Origin: Candidatus Woesearchaeota archaeon
GTDB lineage: Archaea > Nanobdellota > Nanobdellia > Woesearchaeales > GW2011-AR4
Direction: 5' to 3'
Assembly: GCA_016784195.1 (NCBI GenBank)
Contig: JADHVE010000025.1
Span: 1 to 16,267 of the forward strand
Length of the DNA stretch: 16,267 bases
How positions within the stretch are numbered: position 1 is the stretch's first letter; each line of letters opens with the position of its first letter. The position numbers and the translations under genes are program-made. The notes under the pieces were generated by a model. The model did no database searches and was not told the origin of the DNA. It worked only from the letters and a program-made list of their open reading frames with translations. Below are positions 1 to 6,539 of this stretch, piece after piece.

Positions 1-984
1 TCAAACAAACTGTATAAAATCAGAAATTGCTTTTTTCAGGTCTTTCTTTTCATATAAAACGTGATAAACCTGTTTCGTCAGGGGCATTGATATGTGGTTC
101 TTAACGCTAAATTCATAAACTGCTTTGGTTGTTTTAATTCCTTCAGCAACCATGCCATGCATTTCTTCTTTTATCTCTTCAAGGGATTTTCCTTCTGCTA
201 CTTTTTCTCCAACAAACCTGTTTCTGCTGTGTTTGCTGGTGCATGTTGCAATTAAGTCTCCGACTCCCGCTAAGCCGTAGAAGGTCTTTCTTTTAGCTTT
301 GAAGTGCCTTCCAAACGTATTCATCTCCACTAGGCCTAAGGTTATTATGCTTGCACGGGCGTTGTCTCCATAGCCTAAACCATCGCAAATTCCGGTAGCT
401 ATAGCGGTTATGTTCTTAATAGCGCCGCATATCTCAATGCCCATCATATCATCATGAGGGTAAACCTTAAAATAAGAAGTTGAGAATATTTCCTTAACTG
501 TCTCTAAAATTTCCAGATTATCAGAAGCAACTACAGTAGCAGTAGGTATTTTTTTACTCACTTCTTCAGCATGGTTTGGCCCTGATAAGGATACAATTTT
601 TACGTTTTTTAATTCCTCTCCTAAAACCTGAGACATAGTCTTATAAGTGCCTAATTCAATGCCTTTGGAAACGTTAACAATTATTGAATTTTCCTTGACA
701 AACTCTGCGTATTTTCTTGTTGTTTCTCTTGTGAATTGCGCAGGCACTGCATTTACAATTAAATCTGCACCAGTTATTGTTTCTTTTATAGAATTATTTG
801 CCTTTACTGTTTCAGGTATTTTTATGTCTTTTAAGTACTGAGAATTTTCCTTTTTGATGTTGATTTCGTCAACTAATCCTTTTTCCCTAACCCATAAATT
901 GACATTATAGCCTTTGTCTCCGAGCAATACAGCTAGGGTAGTGCCCCAGCTGCCTGAGCCAATGACTGCTATTTTGTTAACCAT
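1..984 (-). CDS. gpsA: NAD(P)-dependent sn-glycerol-3-phosphate dehydrogenase (GpsA)
   Basis: Cytosolic enzyme that interconverts dihydroxyacetone phosphate and sn-glycerol-3-phosphate, the backbone of bacterial-type phospholipids. The 327 residues match the usual family length. Visible motifs are the Rossmann loop GSGSWG at residues 9-14, SKGIE at 106-110, SGPNHAEEV at 134-142, the catalytic-lysine motif CGAIKNI with K190, GLGYGDNARA at 202-211, and the C-terminal substrate motif GLAGVGDLIATC at 237-248. A TTTAAATA box centred 26 nt before the ATG supports this start and a leaderless mRNA. It lies 35 bp downstream of two acyltransferase genes that could use its product. Archaea normally build lipids on sn-glycerol-1-phosphate (EgsA), so a complete-looking GpsA here is notable. 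Family assignment is very secure. A role in lipid synthesis, rather than glycerol metabolism, is inferred from the neighbours. Confidence 0.96.
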   Translation of the reverse strand: MVNKIAVIGSGSWGTTLAVLLGDKGYNVNLWVREKGLVDEINIKKENSQYLKDIKIPETVKANNSIKETITGADLIVNAVPAQFTRETTRKYAEFVKENSIIVNVSKGIELGTYKTMSQVLGEELKNVKIVSLSGPNHAEEVSKKIPTATVVASDNLEILETVKEIFSTSYFKVYPHDDMMGIEICGAIKNITAIATGICDGLGYGDNARASIITLGLVEMNTFGRHFKAKRKTFYGLAGVGDLIATCTSKHSRNRFVGEKVAEGKSLEEIKEEMHGMVAEGIKTTKAVYEFSVKNHISMPLTKQVYHVLYEKKDLKKAISDFIQFV

Positions 985-1006
985 GTATTTGAAGAATATG
1001 GCACTT

Positions 1007-1014
1007 TATTTAAA
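1007..1014 (-). promoter_or_regulatory. TATA box for gpsA
   Basis: On the minus strand this reads TTTAAATA, an exact match to the archaeal TATA consensus. Its centre is 26-27 nt before the gpsA ATG, so transcription should start at or next to the start codon (leaderless). It begins just after the stop codon of the upstream acyltransferase gene, so gpsA probably has its own promoter. Confidence 0.6.
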
Positions 1015-1019
1015 AGTTT

Positions 1020-1649
1020 TTAAATGTTATATTCTTGTCTGCTTAACTTGGCAATTTCCACCATTATCTTATTAGTCATTTCCCTTAATAATTTTTTAGT
1101 TGGTTTCTTGGAATAATATTCATCAAAATACATTGGTTTTCCTATATTCATAGTGGCTCTTTTAAATTTTGGGATGTACTTTCCTTTAGGCAGGATTTCA
1201 AAAGCTCCAACAATTCCCATGGGCAGAACAGGGACATGTGCTGCTAAAACAAGCCTTGCAATTCCAGTCTTTCCTTCTTGTAATTTTCCTGTTAAGGTTC
1301 TTGTGCCTTCAGGGTGTATTGCTATTATTTTGCCTTCTTTTAAGGCTTGTATTGCCCATTGCAGGGCTTTTTTTCCTCCTGCCTGCCGGTCAAGAGGGAT
1401 GGCTCCAGAATACCTATGCCATGCTGCTTTTAATGGATTGCTGAAATGCTCTTTTTTAGCAAGAAAATGGACTTTTTTGTTTAGGTGAAGGACAATTGTA
1501 CAAATAATAAAAGGATGATCGAGGTAGCTTTCATGGTTTGCTGCTATAATGAAATTTCTGCCTCGAGGTATGTTTTCCATTCCATTTACTTTTTTAAGGT
1601 AAAGGTTGAATACAGGCGCAATTGTTCTTTTTCCAATAGGATATACCAT
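1020..1649 (-). CDS. plsC: PlsC-type 1-acyl-sn-glycerol-3-phosphate acyltransferase, copy A
   Basis: Member of the LPLAT/PlsC family, which transfers a fatty acyl chain to (lyso)glycerophosphate at the membrane. The 209 residues carry the catalytic HX4D motif (NHESYLD, H39 and D44), the block II motif GAIPLDR at 82-88, the glycerophosphate-binding HPEGTR at 112-117, and the late proline motif HVPVLPMGI around 138-146. Its ATG lies 2 nt after the stop of a second PlsC-type gene, so the two are probably co-transcribed and translationally coupled. gpsA follows downstream. It differs clearly from its neighbour (HPEGTR here, FPEGGR there), so the two may act on different positions or substrates. 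Whether the donor is acyl-ACP, acyl-CoA or acyl-phosphate cannot be read from the sequence. The family call is firm. The exact step is inferred. Confidence 0.9.
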   Translation of the reverse strand: MVYPIGKRTIAPVFNLYLKKVNGMENIPRGRNFIIAANHESYLDHPFIICTIVLHLNKKVHFLAKKEHFSNPLKAAWHRYSGAIPLDRQAGGKKALQWAIQALKEGKIIAIHPEGTRTLTGKLQEGKTGIARLVLAAHVPVLPMGIVGAFEILPKGKYIPKFKRATMNIGKPMYFDEYYSKKPTKKLLREMTNKIMVEIAKLSRQEYNI

Positions 1650-1651
1650 TT

Positions 1652-2284
1652 TTATTTGAAATTGTATTTCATACCAGTTAAGCTGGCTATTTTTTTCATT
1701 ATTTTTGTAGTGATGGTTCTTAATAATTGTTTTGTTAATTTTTTATTGTAATATCTATCAAAATACATTGGCTTTCCAATATTAACATAGATCTCTTTTT
1801 TGAACCTAAAAATTTTCTTATGCGATGGCCATACTTCATAAGAGCCATTAATGCCTATAGGTATTACAGGCACTTGAGACCATAAAGCGAGCCTTGCTAC
1901 TCCGGTTTTTCCTTTTTCAAGCCTGCCTGTTCTTGATCTGCCGCCTTCTGGAAAAATTCCAATAATCTTTTCTTCTTTAAGCGCTTTTAATGCTGATTTT
2001 AAAGCAACTTTTCCTTTTTTTCCTTTGTCTACAGGTATTGTCCCTGCTGCATTATGTATCTTATTTCCTACCCACGACTCAAACAGCTCTTTTTTCCCAA
2101 GATAGTGCACTTGTTTTTTGAAATATTTAATGAACATACAGGGTAAAATCATAGGGTCTAAATAACTGGAATGGTTGGAAGCTATGATAAAAGCCCCCTT
2201 TTCAGGTATGTTCTCTATTCCAGTTATATCCTTAACAAAATACAGGCTAGGGGCAGATACACCAAGGATTATTGAGTATAGCAT
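1652..2284 (-). CDS. PlsC-type acyltransferase, copy B
   Basis: Second LPLAT/PlsC-family protein, 210 residues, a diverged paralogue of the next gene. It shows the catalytic HX4D motif (NHSSYLD, H38 and D43), GTIPVDKG at about 81-88, the substrate-binding FPEGGRSRTG at 111-120, and QVPVIPIGI near 137-145. The N-terminal hydrophobic stretch (MLYSIILGVSAPSLYFV) could be a membrane anchor. The start is the first ATG after a T/A-rich box (TTTTTAAA) centred about 26 nt upstream, the spacing seen at other promoters in this window. It is the first gene of a probable unit with copy A. With gpsA downstream, two acylations of sn-glycerol-3-phosphate to phosphatidate are conceivable, but which copy acts first is unknown. 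A role in acyl scavenging or remodelling of host lipids is an alternative. Confidence 0.88.
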   Translation of the reverse strand: MLYSIILGVSAPSLYFVKDITGIENIPEKGAFIIASNHSSYLDPMILPCMFIKYFKKQVHYLGKKELFESWVGNKIHNAAGTIPVDKGKKGKVALKSALKALKEEKIIGIFPEGGRSRTGRLEKGKTGVARLALWSQVPVIPIGINGSYEVWPSHKKIFRFKKEIYVNIGKPMYFDRYYNKKLTKQLLRTITTKIMKKIASLTGMKYNFK

Positions 2285-2303
2285 ATTAGATAATTTGCTG
2301 AGA

Positions 2304-2314
2304 GTTTTTAAAAA
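2304..2314 (-). promoter_or_regulatory. Probable TATA box for the acyltransferase pair
   Basis: The minus strand carries TTTTTAAA in an A/T palindromic run, centred about 26 nt before the ATG at 2284. The geometry matches the gpsA and DUF2148 promoters, which is the main support, because the sequence itself is low-complexity. Confidence 0.35.
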
Positions 2315-2325
2315 ACTTTTGTTAA

Positions 2326-3357
2326 TTAAGCTATGCCTTGTGCATCCAGAATTTCATCTATTTTTTTATTGCTCTGCCTTGACTTGTCTAAGAAGTGCTT
2401 TAGGTACCGGTCAAAAAAGATATTATTGCCCTTAACAGACAAGCCTATTCCAATGACCAGGTTGGAGTCCTTAAATTCTTTTTTTCTTATTGCTTCTCCA
2501 ACAGAATAAAAAATTCTATTGTCAATCCGGTAGTCTGCTAAAATTCCTGCTGCTTTGCCTATTAACATTCCTAAGTCTATGATTCTGAATGTGCAATTGA
2601 CATTCTTGTTATTTAGTTCTTTTATAAAATCTGAACAGTCTTCGCACCCACATAATCCGCAGTTGATGCCTTCAGGAATACCTGCCTTGATTCCAAGAGC
2701 AAAAACGCCGTCAGACTTTTCCAAAACTTCCCTATCCGAGTCTATGAACCACAGATATTTTTTTTCTTTTTTGTCCAGCTTTTCGTATTTTTTGTCTTTT
2801 AGAAACAGATTGGGGTTTATCTCCTGGGTGAATTTTTTTAATTCATTTTTTTTGATATGCTTGGTGCTTATCTGGCTTTTTTTGAGATTAGAACCTGCTA
2901 TTTTTTTTTCTATAATATCAATTACTAGGTCAATTGTTTTTTTGTCTATATCCTCCAGATTATCGATTGTTTTTTCAGAAATTTCTTTTTTGACCTTTTT
3001 GCCTTTTATTTTTATATTGAAGGTTATGGGGGAATCTACTTTTTGGTTTTCTAAGTATTCTATAAGAACATCAAAGCCTAATTTTTCAGCTGTGTAGGAA
3101 CTTGAGCCTATAGCTATTGCTAAATCTAAAATTTTAAATATGCAATTTACGTTTTTGCCTTGACTTAGGCATTTGATAAAGCCATTGCAGTCAATACAGC
3201 CGCATAATCCGCAATTTACTTTTGGAGGTTTTTTAGCGTTTATGCCTAAAATCAAGTTATTTTTTTCTGCTTTGATTGTTAAATCGTCAAAGCCTTTTGA
3301 TTTTGGAGCAGTTCTTGCTGCAGTGGCCATAAAAGCCAATAAATTGTTTATATGCAT
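2326..3357 (-). CDS. DUF2148 (ferredoxin-domain) protein with two cysteine cores
   Basis: Belongs to the DUF2148/COG4739 family of small proteins with a ferredoxin-like cysteine motif and unknown role. Members are usually about 180 residues; this one has 343. It carries two copies of the core: CGLCGCIDC at 49-57 followed by C72, and CGLCGCEDC at 233-241 followed by C255. Each is followed by a conserved 'FxxxDL...IG' segment. The family's N-terminal signature (AARTAPKSKG, 13-22) is present only before the first core, and its C-terminal signature (DNRIFYSVGEA, 279-289) only after the second. The two halves therefore look complementary, with a lysine-rich linker at about 118-200. A TTTTTATA box 26 nt before the ATG supports this start over the Met at residue 10. 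Fe-S binding is inferred from the cysteines, and no reaction can be assigned. Confidence 0.82.
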   Translation of the reverse strand: MHINNLLAFMATAARTAPKSKGFDDLTIKAEKNNLILGINAKKPPKVNCGLCGCIDCNGFIKCLSQGKNVNCIFKILDLAIAIGSSSYTAEKLGFDVLIEYLENQKVDSPITFNIKIKGKKVKKEISEKTIDNLEDIDKKTIDLVIDIIEKKIAGSNLKKSQISTKHIKKNELKKFTQEINPNLFLKDKKYEKLDKKEKKYLWFIDSDREVLEKSDGVFALGIKAGIPEGINCGLCGCEDCSDFIKELNNKNVNCTFRIIDLGMLIGKAAGILADYRIDNRIFYSVGEAIRKKEFKDSNLVIGIGLSVKGNNIFFDRYLKHFLDKSRQSNKKIDEILDAQGIA

Positions 3358-3379
3358 ATGCTAACAGAATTATTAATCC

Positions 3380-3387
3380 TATAAAAA
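3380..3387 (-). promoter_or_regulatory. TATA box for the DUF2148 gene
   Basis: The minus strand reads TTTTTATA, centred 26-27 nt before the ATG at 3357, which predicts a leaderless transcript. The start lies in a palindrome, ATATGCATAT. Confidence 0.5.
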
Positions 3388-3396
3388 TGTTTTCTA

Positions 3397-3415
3397 AAAA
3401 GAAAAAAAGAAAAAA
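3397..3415 (-). terminator. U-rich terminator after radA
   Basis: Directly after the radA stop codon the minus strand is almost pure T with three isolated other bases (T6, C, T7, C, T5). This is the form of archaeal intrinsic terminators, which need a U-tract but no hairpin. Confidence 0.6.
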
Positions 3416-4414
3416 TTAGATGTCTCTTAACCCGCCTTCTTCAACATAGAATGATGCCTCTCCTTCTGGGAGATTAGGAGAATCGACGAGCTTTGCTACT
3501 CTGCTGCCTTTCTTTCCCTTCCTCATGTAAATCCTAAAAGTTGATGCATGGGCTACTATATGGCCTCCGATTGCCTGAGTGGGATCTCCAAAGAAGACAT
3601 CTGGCTTTGACATTACCTGGTTTGTTACATACACGCACAGATTATGTGAATCTGCTAATCTAAGTAAAGTATGCATGTGCCTGTTAAGTTTTTGCTGCCT
3701 CTCTGACAATGTTCCACGACCAATAAATTCTGCCCTAAAATGCGCTGTCAGTGAGTCTATTATAACTAACCTTATATTCAATTCTTTTTTTGTTATCAGC
3801 TCTTCAATTCTTTCTGCAAGAAGCATCTGGTGGTCTGAGTTATAAGCTCTAGCAACCATAATATTCTTTAAGGCTTTTTCAGGATCTAATCCTGCACCTT
3901 TTGCTACTTGTTGCAGCCTTTCCGGCCTGAATGTATTTTCTGTATCTACATATACCACAATAGGGTCTTTTTCTGTCTGCATATTTTGCGCATTAACGGC
4001 AAGTATATGCGCCATCTGAGTTTTTCCTCCTCCAAATTCTGAGTATATCTCTGTTATGGCCCCGGTTTCAAAGCCCCCTCCAAGCATCTTGTCAAAGTTA
4101 ACGCTGCCAGTAGTTATTTTTACTACTTTTTTTCTTCTTTCTAGCAGCTCAACACCAGATTCAAAACCCATATCCAAAGCAGATCTTGCAGACTGTATCA
4201 TCTTTCTGGCAATTGCTTCACTAACTCCAGCAGAATCTACAAGCTCTCCAGGGGATGCTACAGCTATGGACAGTAAAGTGTTGTATCCTGCTTCCTCCAG
4301 CTTTGCTGCTGTGGCAGCACCTACTCCTGGAAGGTCATTAACCTTTTTTTCTTTCTCTGATTTTTCAATCGATTTTTTTTCTGATTTTTCAATCATTTTT
4401 AATTCTTGTTTCAT
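3416..4414 (-). CDS. radA: DNA repair and recombination protein RadA
   Basis: Archaeal RecA/Rad51-family recombinase, an ATP-dependent strand-exchange protein that forms filaments on single-stranded DNA. The 332 residues hold a charged N-terminal extension with a short internal repeat (1-24), a helix-hairpin-helix domain (about 26-80, DLPGVGAATAAKLEEAG), the linker with FESG at 84-87 where the polymerisation motif lies, and the ATPase core. The core shows Walker A at 125-132 (SEFGGGKT), the Walker B segment LVIID at 216-220, and the loop-2 region near 270-290 (DPTQAIGGHIVAHA). Most archaeal RadA proteins have GEFGSGKT, so the first Walker A position is Ser instead of Gly/Ala. A Shine-Dalgarno AAGGTGA 6 nt upstream fixes the start. 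It has U-tracts on both sides and so is probably transcribed alone. RPA is encoded nearby. Confidence 0.97.
   Translation of the reverse strand: MKQELKMIEKSEKKSIEKSEKEKKVNDLPGVGAATAAKLEEAGYNTLLSIAVASPGELVDSAGVSEAIARKMIQSARSALDMGFESGVELLERRKKVVKITTGSVNFDKMLGGGFETGAITEIYSEFGGGKTQMAHILAVNAQNMQTEKDPIVVYVDTENTFRPERLQQVAKGAGLDPEKALKNIMVARAYNSDHQMLLAERIEELITKKELNIRLVIIDSLTAHFRAEFIGRGTLSERQQKLNRHMHTLLRLADSHNLCVYVTNQVMSKPDVFFGDPTQAIGGHIVAHASTFRIYMRKGKKGSRVAKLVDSPNLPEGEASFYVEEGGLRDI
4356..4394 (-). repeat. 24-bp-period tandem repeat inside radA
   Basis: The 15-mer TCTGATTTTTCAATC (plus strand) occurs at 4356-4370 and exactly again at 4380-4394. The 24-bp period encodes a repeated IEKSEK unit in the lysine/glutamate-rich N-terminal extension of RadA, before its helix-hairpin-helix domain. 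Confidence 0.8.
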
Positions 4415-4419
4415 AGTAA

Positions 4420-4427
4420 TTCACCTT
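4420..4427 (-). promoter_or_regulatory. Shine-Dalgarno of radA
   Basis: The minus strand reads AAGGTGA, ending 6 nt before the radA ATG. It is one of the few strong ribosome-binding sites in the window, where many other genes appear leaderless or coupled. Confidence 0.7.
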
Positions 4428-4452
4428 CTTTTATATTTTTTGTTGTTTAAAT

Positions 4453-4469
4453 TTAAAAAAAATAAAAAA
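4453..4469 (-). terminator. U-rich terminator after the 91-residue gene
   Basis: Directly after the stop codon the minus strand carries two T runs (T6, A, T8). The following TTTAAATT could double as the TATA box of radA, about 38 nt before its ATG, leaving a short leader with the Shine-Dalgarno. Confidence 0.55.
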
Positions 4470-4745
4470 TTAAGCAACTGCTAATTGCTCTGAGTTCTCC
4501 TTAAGAACAATGTACTCATATGCCTTGTTCAAAACCAAAGATGCCTTGGGAAGGTCATTTATCCTTAAAGAATTCGTTGACTTCCAGACCCCTTCTTTGT
4601 CTTGGTATCTTCTTTGTAAAGACACAGTCCTGTATTCTACAAACTCGTTGCTTTTTTTATTTGTTCCCTGGTTTTTCCATACTGTAGCGTTTATTACTCC
4701 AGTACTAAACCTTTTTTCAGGCGTATTGCCTTCTATATTTTCCAT
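4470..4745 (-). CDS. Small conserved-looking protein between radA and the RPA genes (91 aa)
   Basis: I do not recognise a named family. It is a soluble, hydrophilic protein of 91 residues with no signal or membrane segment. The body (TGVINATVWKNQG, then VEYRTVSLQRRYQDKEGVWK, then SLRINDLPKASLVLNKAYEYIV) alternates polar and hydrophobic residues as a compact beta sheet would and ends in one helix. The aromatic and basic residues would suit nucleic-acid binding, but that is only inference from its place between RPA and RadA. The start is the ATG at 4745. A GTG three codons earlier is open but forms part of the Shine-Dalgarno GAGGTGA, so it cannot be the start. A U-tract terminator follows. A single-stranded-DNA accessory protein is a testable guess; an unrelated housekeeping role is equally possible. 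Confidence 0.8.
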   Translation of the reverse strand: MENIEGNTPEKRFSTGVINATVWKNQGTNKKSNEFVEYRTVSLQRRYQDKEGVWKSTNSLRINDLPKASLVLNKAYEYIVLKENSEQLAVA

Positions 4746-4750
4746 ATATT

Positions 4751-4757
4751 TCACCTC
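4751..4757 (-). promoter_or_regulatory. Shine-Dalgarno that decides the start at 4745
   Basis: The minus strand reads GAGGTGA, ending about 6 nt before ATG 4745. It overlaps an in-frame GTG at 4754, which rules that codon out as the start. Confidence 0.7.
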
Positions 4758-4890
4758 ATTCCTATTCGGTTTTTATTTCAGACCCCCCTTCATTATGAGC
4801 TGCGAGGCTCCAGGGAGTGAGGCAAAGCATTTATTTTCAAAACGCTTCAAGGATGATAAAGCTTGCCTGGCTTATATATCTCACGCAAGA

Positions 4891-4902
4891 ATGTCCAGTG
4901 CT
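4891..4902. repeat. 12-bp direct repeat, copy 1
   Basis: ATGTCCAGTGCT on the plus strand, identical to the copy at 4961-4972 exactly 70 bp away. On the minus strand it lies about 12 bp upstream of the ATATATAA element, a position suited to an activator site. Confidence 0.75.
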
Positions 4903-4960
4903 CCAAAAACAGAATTTTTAGGTTTTAGGGCTTGTAAATCTAAAATTTTAAGAAATCTTG

Positions 4961-4972
4961 ATGTCCAGTGCT
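4961..4972. repeat. 12-bp direct repeat, copy 2
   Basis: Second exact copy of ATGTCCAGTGCT. The flanking bases differ from copy 1, so the conserved unit is exactly 12 bp. Confidence 0.75.
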
Positions 4973-4994
4973 ATTCTAAGATATATTTTCCAAG

Positions 4995-5456
4995 CTATAG
5001 GTTAATTATCAGATAGATATCTATCACTAAAAACAATAAAGACAGAAAATAATCGAAGAATTTGCCTACTTTGAAAAAGCCGTAAAATCTTAATTTAAAA
5101 AAGGGCTTGAATATTCTTACTCCGGATTTTGTTAAGGAATCCAGAAATAGGTGTGATACGTAGCCAGTTAATACTGCTATACCTAAAATTTTTTCACTAA
5201 TTATGTAGAGTAATAAGAACAAAGTTAGGGGGATGTAGATTGTATGGAAAAATCCTCGGTGGCGGAATATGAGATTTATTGGAAAAGATAAAAATCTGAT
5301 TTTTCTGCTTATCTTGGATTTTTTTTCATCTATATCCGGAAAGATGGAGAAGAATAACAACAGGATTAAGAATAAAATTTGATTTTCTATATTTAATATT
5401 TTTATAAGAACTAAGCCAATAAATAAAGAGAAAACTAAATGTGTTTTAAACATCAT
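4995..5456 (-). CDS. YdjM-type membrane-bound metal-dependent hydrolase
   Basis: Member of the YdjM/DUF457 family of integral membrane proteins annotated as metal-dependent hydrolases. The 153 residues are mostly hydrophobic with about four membrane segments. The conserved polar residues of the family are all present: H6 in the first segment (MMFKTHLVFS), FPDID at 39-43, HRGFFHT at 66-72, and GYVSHLFLDSLTKSG at 98-112 with H102 and D106. These His/Asp residues would form the metal site at the membrane. The substrate is unknown across the family, and phospholipid-like substrates have been suggested by similarity to phospholipase C. It starts 22 bp after the RPA stop codon, so it is probably co-transcribed with RPA. 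The first or second of two consecutive ATG codons may be used. In enterobacteria YdjM is LexA-regulated, which makes its place among repair genes interesting. Confidence 0.85.
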   Translation of the reverse strand: MMFKTHLVFSLFIGLVLIKILNIENQILFLILLLFFSIFPDIDEKKSKISRKIRFLSFPINLIFRHRGFFHTIYIPLTLFLLLYIISEKILGIAVLTGYVSHLFLDSLTKSGVRIFKPFFKLRFYGFFKVGKFFDYFLSLLFLVIDIYLIINL

Positions 5457-5478
5457 TTTTAATTTTATTAAGTATCTA

Positions 5479-6474
5479 TTATTTCTCTTTTTCTAACCTT
5501 TTGATCTCTTCTTCAGGATCTGGATTGGAATGGACTTCCTGGCTTATGAATTCAAGCCTGTCAAAGAATTTGTTTTTGTTTGTCCTTCCTACAATCTTAA
5601 TAATGTTTCCCAGCAAATTATTTTTGATCTCATCGAATTTTTCAGGAGCATCCTTGTACTGCATTATCTGCTCGTTGTTCATTTCCAGTAGTTTTTCCAT
5701 CTGGTTTCTGAAGAAAACGGTTCTGATGGTTTCAGTTCCATCATCTAAGACCAGATTAAAAACATAAGAATAATTTGGATTGATTTCTCCATGCTGTTGG
5801 CATGAAAATTGGTTTTCATTGTCTCCAGGTTTTACCCTTTTGCTGCATTCAGGGCATATTTCAAAAAACCTAGGGTCAAATGCCTGCACTACGGTTCCGA
5901 GCAATTCTATTTCAGTGTCATTTTCACTTAAATCTGTTATTTTTTTTCTTTTTGAGGAAAGTTCTTTAATGTCCTTTATTTCCACTCCGTCTGGATTGAT
6001 TATCAAGCTGCTTTTTTCATTTAGATGGACTTCTTTTCTTCCTTGATTTTCCCGTACATAGCCCCCCCTAACCTTAACAGTATCATTTTGTTTTAGGTTT
6101 TTTAAATTGTCTGTTTGAGTGCCCCATAAGACAATCCTTATTGTTCCGGTTTCATCTCCAATAACCATAGAAGCTACTTTGCCTTCCCTTTCCCCTTTTT
6201 TAAATTCTCTTGTCTCAAAAATCTGCTGTATTTTGCCTGCTGTTTCTACATCCCTCATACCTGCAAGAACGTTTTTTATCTGCAGCTTGCCGGAGAAATC
6301 TTCAAAAAGTTTTATCCCTAATTCATTAGCGATTATATGGGCTGCCCCTTCCTTGCTTATCAAGCCGGATAGCTGCTTGGTTTTTTCATTTATTTTAGAA
6401 TTAATATTTTCTTCAGTTAAGTCAGATTTTTCTTTTATTTTAGAGATTATATCCTCGAAAGGCAGTTTTATCAT
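5479..6474 (-). CDS. Replication protein A (single-stranded DNA-binding, OB fold with zinc finger)
   Basis: Archaeal RPA-type single-stranded DNA-binding protein that protects ssDNA in replication, repair and recombination and hands it to RadA. The 331 residues show an N-terminal helical region (1-60), an OB fold at about 65-160 (VASMVIGDETGTIRIVLWG, then VKVRGGYV), and a second OB fold at about 185-315 with an inserted zinc finger. The likely zinc ligands are C207, C210, C225 and H228 (CPEC then CQQH). The C-terminus is acidic and lysine-rich, as in many RPAs. It looks like the large subunit of the euryarchaeal type; I see no gene for a smaller subunit here. A TATA-like TTATATAA about 30 nt before the ATG suggests a very short leader. 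The hydrolase gene follows after 22 bp. A run of seven G encodes RGG at 136-138. Confidence 0.93.
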   Translation of the reverse strand: MIKLPFEDIISKIKEKSDLTEENINSKINEKTKQLSGLISKEGAAHIIANELGIKLFEDFSGKLQIKNVLAGMRDVETAGKIQQIFETREFKKGEREGKVASMVIGDETGTIRIVLWGTQTDNLKNLKQNDTVKVRGGYVRENQGRKEVHLNEKSSLIINPDGVEIKDIKELSSKRKKITDLSENDTEIELLGTVVQAFDPRFFEICPECSKRVKPGDNENQFSCQQHGEINPNYSYVFNLVLDDGTETIRTVFFRNQMEKLLEMNNEQIMQYKDAPEKFDEIKNNLLGNIIKIVGRTNKNKFFDRLEFISQEVHSNPDPEEEIKRLEKEK

Positions 6475-6500
6475 ATTATTTTTAAGAGGTTTAGTTTTAT

Positions 6501-6508
6501 TTATATAA
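6501..6508 (-). promoter_or_regulatory. TATA box for the RPA gene
   Basis: TTATATAA, a palindrome, centred about 30 nt upstream of the ATG at 6474. It lies in the 65-bp gap that separates the pilin-like cluster from the RPA unit. Confidence 0.5.
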
Positions 6509-6539
6509 TTTTATGTTTTAGAATATGATTATTGAAAAG

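Larger units (their letters stand above)
4746..4994. other. Intergenic region with repeats and a possible promoter
   Basis: 249 bp between the hydrolase gene and the 91-residue gene. It contains two exact copies of ATGTCCAGTGCT (4891-4902 and 4961-4972). A TATA-like ATATATAA on the minus strand at about 4872-4879 reads CTTATATA on the plus strand. A possible stem pairs GGCAAAGC (4821-4828) with GCTTGCC (4861-4867), and there is a C6 run at 4783-4788. It is visibly richer in G+C than the flanking genes. The plus-strand reading frame that crosses it has no ribosome-binding site and no recognisable protein. A regulatory region for the 91-residue gene or a small RNA gene are both possible. Confidence 0.45.

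Noticed and set aside
2555..3097. Plus-strand 180-residue frame rich in Ser, Phe and Leu
   Set aside because: It is the complement of the lysine-rich DUF2148 gene. Ser/Phe/Leu richness is the usual shadow of an A-rich gene.
4851..4990. C/D-box small RNA suggested by GGATGATAAAG
   Set aside because: The box differs from RTGATGA and no CTGA D-box follows at a suitable distance on that strand.
4510..5016. Plus-strand open frame across the intergenic region (including a possible 73-residue product from about 4795)
   Set aside because: Most of it is antisense to the 91-residue gene. The ATG has C6 rather than a ribosome-binding site upstream, and the translation resembles no protein and runs into the hydrolase gene on the other strand.
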